Assembly (NCBI GenBank): GCA_022509125.1 | Contig: JAFLTU010000022.1 | Coordinates: 1 to 38,151, forward strand | Direction: 5' to 3' | DNA: 38,151 bases | From: Muribaculaceae bacterium | GTDB lineage: Bacteria; Bacteroidota; Bacteroidia; Bacteroidales; Muribaculaceae | Part shown: positions 31,536-38,151 of the stretch, one piece after another | How the letters are laid out: every line of letters starts with the position of its first letter | How positions within the stretch are numbered: position 1 is the first letter of the stretch | Translations under genes and position numbers: made by a program | The notes under the pieces: generated by a model | Told to the model about the DNA's origin: nothing | Seen by the model: the letters and a program-made list of their open reading frames with translations, nothing else | The model's database searches: none

Positions 31536-33881
31536 ATGCTGAGACTACCGATAAATATAAATATAGAGGCTGAGGAAATAAATTTTCAGGGGGAGAATAC
31601 AGAAGAGTTGTTGAATCAGACCTACACTGAAATCAACGACGAACGGCCATCTGGGTCAGAACAAGAACAGGAGAACAATGGATTGATAGCCGACCTGGCT
31701 TTAATATTGTTGCTAGGAGCGGTTGTGACTCTTCTCTTCAAACGGCTCAAGCAACCGGTTGTTTTGGGTTATATCCTTGCAGGATTTTTGGCAAGCCCGA
31801 AGTTTACTTATATTCCTTCGATATCAAACCTGGAGAACATCGAATTTTGGGCCGACCTGGGAATTGTGATCCTAATGTTTACTTTGGGACTTGAATTCAG
31901 TTTCCGTAAATTGATGAATGCGGGCTCGTCAGCAGTAATGACAGCGTTGATAATTATCACCGGGATGACGTTTGCGGGATTCGGAGTGGGTAAGATCCTG
32001 CATTTGAATTCAATTAACTGCATATTTTTAGGGGGCATGATTTCGATGTCGAGCACAACCATAATCCTGAAGACATTGACCGATCTTGGCATGCGTCAGA
32101 AGAAATTTGCCTCGTTAGTTTTGGCGGTGTTGATAATAGAGGATCTTTTTGCGGTCTTGATGTTGGTGCTTTTGTCATCGATAGCTGTTGGGAATGTAGA
32201 GGGAAGCGAACTGCTGTTTTCAATCGGGAAACTGCTATTTTTCTTAATAATTTGGTTTTTGGTTGGAGTCTTTGTATTGCCCTCTTTCCTGACAAAAGTG
32301 AAGGGTTTTCTCAACGACGAGACGATGCTTGTGGTTGCGATGGGTCTTTGCTTTTCGATGGCGGTCTTCTCGGTGGTATGTGGCTTTTCGCTTGAACTTG
32401 GCGCTTTTGTGATGGGCTCGATTTTGGCAGGGACGATGTTTGCCGAACGGATGGAGAAGGTGGTAAAGCCGGTGAAGGATTTATTCGGGGCCGTGTTTTT
32501 CATTTCCGTAGGAATGATGGTAGACCCATCGGTATTGGTTAGCTACTGGTGGGAAATATTGATACTGGCTGCTGTTGTAATCGTGGGCATGATATTCTTC
32601 GGAACACTGGGGATGTTGACAACGGGGCAGAGCCTTCGGGTGGCCATCGAGAGTGGTTTCACTTTGACCCAGGTAGGTGAATTCTCGTTTATCATAGCCT
32701 CGCTGGGTATGAGCCTGGGAGTATTGCAGGAATCCCTTTATCCTATCATTGTGGCTGTCTCGGTCATTACTATATTCACTACTCCTTATTTTGTCAAGAT
32801 GTCTCAGCCAGCCTATAAATTTGTGGAGTCTAAGTTGCCTGAAAACCTTAGATTCCTGATCGACAGATATTCGAAACAGGTTGTAGACAAAAACAGCGAC
32901 AGGAAACTTTGGAAGGATATCCTGAGTCGTTATTTGGGCAGGATGGTGATATTCTCTGTGATATTGATAGCCATCATACTTGTGAGCCGCCAATTCCTGT
33001 TTCCGTTGCTTGAGGCCTATATGCACGACTGGGGAAGATTTTTGGCCACAGTGATCACCCTCGGGGCTATGATGCCCTTCCTGTTTGCACTGTCGTTTAG
33101 CACACTAAAAGAGAATGAGAGAATGCGGCTCCACAATTCTGCAAGTTTTTATTCTGTTCCGCTTGTGGCTTTGCGCATTATCCGGTATTTAGTGGCATTG
33201 CTTTTCATCGTGTATCTATTGACATTAGCTTATGATGCAACAGTGGCCTGGATAGCCGGCATCATCTGTCTGGCAGCGATCATCACATTTGCCTCCCAGA
33301 AGATTAGCGCACGCTACACCACGATTGAGAAGAAATTTATAGACAATCTCAACATAAGGGAAAATACGAAATCAGGAGCCAACAACCATGTTATAGACGA
33401 TCTTCACCTGGCTTATATCGAGGTGGGATCCTATTGTCCGTTTGTTGGCGACAAATTGAAGGATTCGGGTTTACGAAGCGACTATGGGGTAAGTATAGCC
33501 AGTATCCAAAGAGGAGAACGATTGATGCCCCTGCCATCGTTTGATGCCAGGATATTTCCCGGAGATGTCTTGGGAGTAATCGGTACAGACGAACAAATCA
33601 AGCGGCTTAACGATGATATCGAGAGAGATGAGAAGGCTTATAGGGCTTTGGATGTTTACACATCAAAAGTCGATATCGGGAGTATCACACTGTCGGAGAC
33701 TTCCCCGGTGGCGAATAAATCTCTTGGAGAGACAAATATTTTAAAGGATTTCTATTGCATGGTTGTGAAGGTGCAGAGGGGAGAAGATGTCTTTGAGCAG
33801 CCGGGGCCTGACACGGTGTTGCGACCGGGGGATATAGTCTGGCTTGTTGGTGACCCCAACAAGATGGAGGAGATGAAATAG
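31536..33881 (+). CDS. Kef-type CPA2 cation/proton antiporter with TrkA-C domains
   Basis: 781 residues. An unusual polar N-terminal extension (about 1-47, acidic) precedes 12-13 membrane segments: KRLKQPVVLGYILAGFLASP, DLGIVILMFTLGLEFSF, SMSSTTIILKTLTDLGM and the GAFVMGSILAGT helix are the CPA2 marks. A second hydrophobic block (about 475-590) follows, and the C-terminus carries two TrkA-C-like regulatory domains (about 620-700 and 710-781; GDVLGVIGTDEQIKRL and PGDIVWLVGDPNKM). It probably exchanges K+ or Na+ for H+ at the inner membrane. Start chosen at 31536 after the purine-rich AGGAATAAGG; a later start would cut into the first helix. It converges with another CPA2 antiporter, 16 bases away. 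Confidence 0.9.
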   Translation: MLRLPININIEAEEINFQGENTEELLNQTYTEINDERPSGSEQEQENNGLIADLALILLLGAVVTLLFKRLKQPVVLGYILAGFLASPKFTYIPSISNLENIEFWADLGIVILMFTLGLEFSFRKLMNAGSSAVMTALIIITGMTFAGFGVGKILHLNSINCIFLGGMISMSSTTIILKTLTDLGMRQKKFASLVLAVLIIEDLFAVLMLVLLSSIAVGNVEGSELLFSIGKLLFFLIIWFLVGVFVLPSFLTKVKGFLNDETMLVVAMGLCFSMAVFSVVCGFSLELGAFVMGSILAGTMFAERMEKVVKPVKDLFGAVFFISVGMMVDPSVLVSYWWEILILAAVVIVGMIFFGTLGMLTTGQSLRVAIESGFTLTQVGEFSFIIASLGMSLGVLQESLYPIIVAVSVITIFTTPYFVKMSQPAYKFVESKLPENLRFLIDRYSKQVVDKNSDRKLWKDILSRYLGRMVIFSVILIAIILVSRQFLFPLLEAYMHDWGRFLATVITLGAMMPFLFALSFSTLKENERMRLHNSASFYSVPLVALRIIRYLVALLFIVYLLTLAYDATVAWIAGIICLAAIITFASQKISARYTTIEKKFIDNLNIRENTKSGANNHVIDDLHLAYIEVGSYCPFVGDKLKDSGLRSDYGVSIASIQRGERLMPLPSFDARIFPGDVLGVIGTDEQIKRLNDDIERDEKAYRALDVYTSKVDIGSITLSETSPVANKSLGETNILKDFYCMVVKVQRGEDVFEQPGPDTVLRPGDIVWLVGDPNKMEEMK

Positions 33882-33897
33882 GGTAGGGAGAAAAGAT

Positions 33898-35919
33898 TTA
33901 TCCGCCGAACTGTTGGGGATATATTAGAATTAGGTTGTCGTTTGAATGATTTTTTTGAAGGTAGGCGGGCAGACCATCAAGCTCGGATGAGTGAGAAACG
34001 GCCCCTTTCCTCGCCCCAATGATTATAAATATATCGTCTTCATTTATATCGCTCGAATGCAGGATGAAATCATCCCATGAATTCATTGACCTGTATTCGT
34101 GGCGGATAGCATAACCTTCGGAAATAATAATGTTACGTATAAAGGAAGCTGTGGTGTCATAAGAAAGGAAAACGACTTTAGCAGCGAGCTGGGAAGCAAG
34201 ATTGCTGACTCGTTCCACCCAAGTCTGGAATCCTGTTTCATATTCAGCTTTATCCGGGACCAGGACAATCAACCGCGCAAGAGTATCGACAGGAGTGAAA
34301 CAACGGCTAATGAATATCATCTTGTTAGTGGCGTTGAGGAGTTGCTCAGTCATCGAACCGAAAAAAGAATCGACTATATTTGAGCGCCGATGAAGGCCTA
34401 TCATTATGTCGGTGGCATGATTTTGTTTTGCCTCGTTGGTGAGACCTGCGACGACGTTAATGTCGTAACGCTCAATGTCTTTCACTTCGATATCGAGAGC
34501 CTGTGCGGCTGCCACAGCGATAGCTAGTGAGTTTCTGCCGGCTTGGACTCGCCGAGTGTCATCGGAGTTTCTGACAAAGAGGGCCGTAACGGGATTCTGA
34601 TTGTTGCGATGGCGAAGGAGAAGAGCAAGTTTCATCAGATTTTCGGCAGTGACAGGGTTAGCCACAGCCACGAGTTGACGGGCATACTCACCCGGGAGCG
34701 TTTCGGCCTCTTTTTTGAATTCCTCTTCGGTTAGTTCGATTCTAAGACGTTTTGCAGCAGACTGGGTGGAAATAGATGATACAACGCAGCTAACAAGGAT
34801 CATTAAGACAGCGCCGTTGAGCATGTCTTCTGATAGAAGTCCGTGCTGGAATCCGATAAGCGCGGCAGCGATTGTTGCAGCGGCCTTACCGGATGTCAGA
34901 CCGAACATAAGCATACGGCCCGACCTGTTGAATCCGAAAATTTTTGAGGCACCGTAGGCCGAAATCCATTTAGCAGCCATGGCGACGACGACCATGTTTA
35001 GAGCAACCCATCCGACGTTCCAACTTTTGAAAATAACATTGACATTGATGAGCATTCCGACCCCTATGAGGAAATATGGGATGAAAATTGCGTCGCCTAC
35101 AAATTTAAGACGGCCCATGAGGCCGGATCGTTCCGGGATAAAACGGTTGAGGACCAGACCCGCAAAGAATGCTCCCAAAATGGCTTCCAATCCAATGAGG
35201 CGTGCCAATAGTGAAGAAAGGAACACCATAGCCAGGACGAAAATAAATTGATTGACCTGGTCGCTGATTTTTCGGAAGAAATATTTGGTGAGATAATGAA
35301 GAAGGATGCCCATCCCGACGGCGTAGGCAATCATCAGCCATAGGAGGTTGACAAAACGTATGAATCGGAAACCTCCTGAGTCGGCGGCATCGACAACACC
35401 TGCAAGGACAAGGAGAGCAAGGAGCACGGCCACTATTGTAGAGCAAACTGCAATGACTGCCGGTTTGGTGTTTTGCAGCCCGAAACGGCTGACGATAGGA
35501 TAGGATATCAGAGTGTGGGCGGCATACATTGTAGAAATAAGAGTGCAGGTAGACCAAGAAGCTCCGAAAGCGAAACGCGATCCGAATATTCCAAAGACAG
35601 TGGGAATCGCAAAGGTAATGACACCGAATAGGACCCCACGGCCAAGGTTTTTCTGCAGATGGAACATGTTTATTTCCACTGCTGCCATAAACATGATATA
35701 AAGGATGCCGACCTGTCCGAAAATTTCGAAACTGGCGTCGCGAGCAAGGAAATTGAATCCATAGGGCCCGATGACTATACCGGCGATTATCAGACCGACG
35801 AGCTGAGGGATGCCAATGCGCCGGAACAATATCGGGCACACCAGAATAATCAGGAGGACGAGGAAGAAAATCTCGATCGGGCCTGTGAGGGGATATGTCA
35901 TGGCGAGGAGGAGAGTCAT
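33898..35919 (-). CDS. CPA2 cation/proton antiporter with C-terminal universal-stress-like domain
   Basis: 673 residues. N-terminal Na+/H+ exchanger domain with about 12 membrane segments (to about 390): RRIGIPQLVGLIIAGIVIGP, GILYIMFMAAVEINM, LEAILGAFFAGLVLNRF and GLTSGKAAATIAAAL. The cytoplasmic C-terminus (about 420-673) has two Usp-like nucleotide-binding alpha/beta halves (VTALFVRN, DIMIGLHRRSNIVDSF, RLIVLVPDK, DDIFIIIGARKG). Met7 (35901) is an alternative start. It is the last gene of a leftward group after tatD (12-base gap). Probably an inner-membrane pH or cation homeostasis protein regulated by a bound nucleotide. Confidence 0.9.
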   Translation of the reverse strand: MTLLLAMTYPLTGPIEIFFLVLLIILVCPILFRRIGIPQLVGLIIAGIVIGPYGFNFLARDASFEIFGQVGILYIMFMAAVEINMFHLQKNLGRGVLFGVITFAIPTVFGIFGSRFAFGASWSTCTLISTMYAAHTLISYPIVSRFGLQNTKPAVIAVCSTIVAVLLALLVLAGVVDAADSGGFRFIRFVNLLWLMIAYAVGMGILLHYLTKYFFRKISDQVNQFIFVLAMVFLSSLLARLIGLEAILGAFFAGLVLNRFIPERSGLMGRLKFVGDAIFIPYFLIGVGMLINVNVIFKSWNVGWVALNMVVVAMAAKWISAYGASKIFGFNRSGRMLMFGLTSGKAAATIAAALIGFQHGLLSEDMLNGAVLMILVSCVVSSISTQSAAKRLRIELTEEEFKKEAETLPGEYARQLVAVANPVTAENLMKLALLLRHRNNQNPVTALFVRNSDDTRRVQAGRNSLAIAVAAAQALDIEVKDIERYDINVVAGLTNEAKQNHATDIMIGLHRRSNIVDSFFGSMTEQLLNATNKMIFISRCFTPVDTLARLIVLVPDKAEYETGFQTWVERVSNLASQLAAKVVFLSYDTTASFIRNIIISEGYAIRHEYRSMNSWDDFILHSSDINEDDIFIIIGARKGAVSHSSELDGLPAYLQKNHSNDNLILIYPQQFGG

Positions 35920-35931
35920 CGGCCTGTTTTT

Positions 35932-36702
35932 TCAATCGGAGATATTGAAAATGGCTTTTGCATTCTCATCGGTTATTTTATCAATTATGGAAGGATCCAA
36001 CTCCAAAACTTCGGCGATCTTGTCGCGGATAAAAGGGAGAAAGGACGAATCGTTGCGTTTGCCGCGATGGGGCACCGGAGTTAGATAAGGAGCGTCAGTC
36101 TCCAAAAGGATTTTGTTGAGTCCTATTTCTTTGATAGCATCGCGGAGGGCCGGGGCATTTTTATAAGTGACCACTCCGTTGATTCCAAAGAAGGGGTCGC
36201 AACCCTTGCGGATCCTTCGGATATCTTCGGAATTTCCGGTGAAACTATGGAAAATCAGAGGAACATTGGGCCTTATTTTTTCTATAACCTCCATGGTTTC
36301 TTCGATGGCCTCACGACAATGTATGATCACCGGGAGTTGATATTTCATGGCGATAGTCAACTGGCGTTGAAAGGCTTCCAATTGGAGGGGGAGGGTAGAC
36401 TTGTCCCAATAGAGGTCGATACCCACTTCTCCTACAGCCACATAATCTCCCGAAGAAAGCTCTTTTTCCATGATGGGGATAAACTCTTCCCAATTGTCTT
36501 TTACGTCGGTGGGATGGATACCCATAGCCATAGAAGTGACATGGGGGAAACGCGAGTGGAAATCACGCACCTGAGCCACCGACTCCTCGTTGACGTTGGG
36601 GAGCACAAAATGAGAAACCCCGAGTTCTTGGGCACGAGCCAGGATATCGTTTATGGCCTCACCATAATCCGGATAATAAAGATGGGTGTGGGTGTCGATC
36701 AC
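35932..36702 (-). CDS. TatD-family metal-dependent deoxyribonuclease
   Basis: 256 residues, normal for the family. Amidohydrolase-fold metal ligands in order: DTHTHLY (3-9), GEVGIDLYWD (Glu about 96), VIIHCREA (His about 131), FHSFTG (His about 155) and LETDAPYLTPVPHRGKRN (Asp about 208). TatD enzymes degrade DNA in repair and turnover and may also act on D-aminoacyl-tRNA or other substrates. It starts 12 bases after the polyprenyl synthase stop and ends 12 bases before the antiporter, so the three are one transcript. Confidence 0.93.
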   Translation of the reverse strand: MIDTHTHLYYPDYGEAINDILARAQELGVSHFVLPNVNEESVAQVRDFHSRFPHVTSMAMGIHPTDVKDNWEEFIPIMEKELSSGDYVAVGEVGIDLYWDKSTLPLQLEAFQRQLTIAMKYQLPVIIHCREAIEETMEVIEKIRPNVPLIFHSFTGNSEDIRRIRKGCDPFFGINGVVTYKNAPALRDAIKEIGLNKILLETDAPYLTPVPHRGKRNDSSFLPFIRDKIAEVLELDPSIIDKITDENAKAIFNISD

Positions 36703-36714
36703 AATCGGGGACTC

Positions 36715-37683
36715 TTATTTTTTTCTGCCGATTAATTTTTCTGCGAATTTTCGGAAAGCCTCTTTTTTATCATCGGGCAGGCTAGTGGCGTTGAGCGCCT
36801 TCAGCGCGAGAGATGAATAATGGTTGACACTCTTTTTTGCACTTTCATCGATGCCCATCTTTTCGTAGATTCTTGTGACGGCCTTCACCCTGACGTCGCC
36901 GGCTGGTATTTGGAATGCTTCACGTAGAGCCTTGGCTGTCTGGGAATCGTGTTCAAGGGCCGAGACATAAAGATATGTTTTCTTGGCGTTATTGATATCT
37001 CCTCCGATTGTTTTGCCGAATGTAGAAGAATCTCCGAAAGTGTCTAGCCAGTCGTCTTGAATTTGGAAGGCGATACCTGTCTGGAGACCAAATTCATACA
37101 TTTTGTCGGCATCAATTTCCGAAGCCCCTCCGATTAAAGCGCCAATTTTGGCACATGCTCCGATTAAAGCCCCCGTTTTATTGCTAATCATCTCTATATA
37201 GTCGGAAGTCGCGATTTTGTCGAGATCTTCAAAATCCATATCAAGCTGTTGGCCTTCGTAGACTTTAATAGCCATAGAGTTGAAAGTTTCTATAACGTTG
37301 CGGAGGATAGCGTCGCCTACTTGGGCTATATATTGTGAGGCCAGGGTGAGCATAGTGTCGCCAGAAAGGATTGCACTGTTTTCACCATATTTTTTATGGA
37401 CTGTTTGTCGCCCCCGTCGGATGTCGCTTTTGTCCATGACGTCATCATGGAGGAGGGTGAAATTATGGAATGTCTCGAGGCCTATAGCCGGAATAACAGC
37501 CGGATTTATATCATTTCCGAAGGCGTCTGCAGCCATGAGGGTCAGAACAGGCCTGATTCGTTTGCCGCCGGCGGAGAGCGCATACTCAATTGGAGCATAT
37601 AGAGATGAGAACTTCCCGCCAGGGAAAGAGAGTTTTTTAATTTCGGATTCGATTATGACGCGATATTCATCAATTGTCTTCAT
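36715..37683 (-). CDS. Trans-isoprenyl diphosphate synthase
   Basis: 322 residues from the ATG at 37683; a Met nine codons upstream (37710) is unlikely because it falls on the -7 promoter element. Motifs: GGKRIRPVL (about 44-52), first Asp-rich motif LLHDDVMD (about 83-90), RRGRQTVH, GDTML, FQIQDDWLD (second Asp-rich motif) and FGKTIGGD. Large bulky residues before the first Asp motif suggest a farnesyl or geranylgeranyl product, but chain length is not certain. It feeds undecaprenyl, quinone or other isoprenoid synthesis. First gene of a leftward group with tatD and an antiporter. Confidence 0.93.
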   Translation of the reverse strand: MKTIDEYRVIIESEIKKLSFPGGKFSSLYAPIEYALSAGGKRIRPVLTLMAADAFGNDINPAVIPAIGLETFHNFTLLHDDVMDKSDIRRGRQTVHKKYGENSAILSGDTMLTLASQYIAQVGDAILRNVIETFNSMAIKVYEGQQLDMDFEDLDKIATSDYIEMISNKTGALIGACAKIGALIGGASEIDADKMYEFGLQTGIAFQIQDDWLDTFGDSSTFGKTIGGDINNAKKTYLYVSALEHDSQTAKALREAFQIPAGDVRVKAVTRIYEKMGIDESAKKSVNHYSSLALKALNATSLPDDKKEAFRKFAEKLIGRKK

Positions 37684-37707
37684 ATATATATAATGAGTTA
37701 GATAGTG

Positions 37708-37715
37708 CAAAATTA
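37708..37715 (-). promoter_or_regulatory. -7 element of the polyprenyl synthase group
   Basis: Read leftward, TAATTTTG (37715-37708), 24 bases before the ATG at 37683. No clear TTTG -33 is present. Its position argues for the 37683 start rather than 37710. Confidence 0.5.
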
Positions 37716-37889
37716 GTAAAAAAAACGTGGAGGAGAAAAGAGATAGAATAAAATAGAAGACCGGAGAATGGGGTCAGGATAGTGAGGATATGGAATTGTA
37801 AGCAGGTCCGTATTGTTGAGGAGGAGAGAATTGGGAGAATAAAAAAAATGGGAGAAAAAACAAAAAAGGCATAAAAAGAGAAAAAATAT

Positions 37890-37920
37890 TTTGCCATGAA
37901 ATAAAAATTAATTAATTTTG
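37890..37920 (+). promoter_or_regulatory. Promoter of the tRNA-Tyr/tRNA-Gly operon
   Basis: -33 TTTG (37890-37893), 19-base spacer, -7 TAATTTTG (37913-37920), a full Bacteroidales consensus. The tRNA-Tyr 5' end is about 70 bases downstream of the predicted start. Confidence 0.65.
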
Positions 37921-37995
37921 CAATCGGAAAAAATCGGGGAGCGGTTTTTAAGGCTAACCAAAGCTTAAAAAATTGGCACGCGATTTGCGATAAAA

Positions 37996-38078
37996 GGGTG
38001 GATACCAGAGTGGCCAAATGGGGCAGACTGTAAATCTGCTGGCTTACGCCTACGGTGGTTCGAATCCATCTCCACCCA
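37996..38078 (+). tRNA. tRNA-Tyr(GTA)
   Basis: 83-base class II tRNA. Acceptor GGGTGGA (37996-38002) pairs with TCCACCC (38071-38077), discriminator A. Anticodon stem 38023-38027/38035-38039, anticodon GTA at 38030-38032, long variable arm typical of bacterial Tyr, T-loop TTCGAAT. No encoded CCA. Confidence 0.97.
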
Positions 38079-38100
38079 CAGGACACTGACAAAACGAAAT

Positions 38101-38151
38101 GCGGAAGTAGCTCAGTTGGTAGAGCATTAGCCTTCCAAGCTAAGGGTCGCG
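38101..38151 (+). tRNA. tRNA-Gly(TCC), truncated by the window end
   Basis: Acceptor 5' strand GCGGAAG, D arm with AGCTCAGTTGGTAGAGC, anticodon stem TTAGC/GCTAA around loop CTTCCAA, anticodon TCC at 38134-38136. The T arm lies beyond the window. Twenty-two bases after tRNA-Tyr; in Bacteroidetes this pair is commonly followed by tRNA-Thr and tuf. Confidence 0.92.

Larger units (their letters stand above)
37684..37995. other. Intergenic: divergent promoters for polyprenyl synthase and tRNA operon
   Basis: No gene seen. Purine-rich sequence holding the two promoter elements listed separately (37708-37715 leftward, 37890-37920 rightward). Confidence 0.6.

Noticed and set aside
35105..35935. 276-residue minus-strand frame rich in His, Arg and Pro
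   Set aside because: It is a shadow of the antiporter gene in another frame; the antiporter frame carries clear membrane-helix and family motifs.

Overview
The window looks like a chromosomal stretch of a gut-type Bacteroidales bacterium (Muribaculaceae/Bacteroidaceae-like; genus not resolvable by eye). Reasons: promoters of the Bacteroidales type (-33 TTTG, -7 TAnnTTTG), a Mfa1/FimA-type (type V) pilus operon, a fused MurF-alanine racemase, and a tRNA-Tyr/tRNA-Gly pair at the right edge.

Positions 40-10772 are a compact genomic island in the 3' end of a tRNA-Thr(CGT) gene. An 18-bp copy of the tRNA 3' end (40-57) recurs at 10755-10772. The tRNA's probable original terminator lies just beyond the distal copy (10784-10816), while the island supplies its own terminator next to the tRNA (63-95). 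No integrase is visible. The cargo is a eukaryotic-like phosphosignalling set: a stand-alone LytTR regulator; an FHA-like membrane protein with a zinc ribbon; a small unknown; a secreted FGE/C-type-lectin-fold protein; a leftward group of antitoxin, PIN toxin, transmembrane Ser/Thr kinase with external MORN repeats, secreted Fib_succ_major-like protein and uncharacterised helical protein; and a rightward group of a second kinase (Sel1 repeats, broken by a +1 frameshift), a glycine-rich protein with an EF-hand-like loop, a zinc-ribbon FHA protein and a PP2C phosphatase. Writer, reader and eraser of Ser/Thr phosphorylation are all present, beside two secreted lectin-fold proteins sharing an N-terminal GQGxIxRP motif. 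One of these has a C-terminus resembling the variable region of a diversity-generating retroelement target. This is the best candidate for an undescribed system.

Positions 11190-20788 are one leftward type V pilus operon: OmpA-like/DUF3575 outer-membrane protein, Mfa2/FimB-like lipoprotein anchor, two fimbrillin-like lipoproteins and a 1332-residue fimbrillin with a beta-helix-like tip region.

Positions 21217-27660 run rightward: family 2 glycosyltransferase, ClpB, PyrF, PyrE, PyrB with a fused PyrI-type zinc domain, and XseB. The pyrF-pyrE-pyrB block reads like Firmicutes proteins. Positions 27688-37683 hold the MurF-Alr fusion (leftward), an AI-2E family permease and a Kef-type antiporter (rightward), then a leftward group of polyprenyl synthase, TatD nuclease and a second CPA2 antiporter. 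The window ends with tRNA-Tyr and a truncated tRNA-Gly, probably the start of a tuf/secE/nusG-type locus. All functions are read from sequence motifs without database searches.
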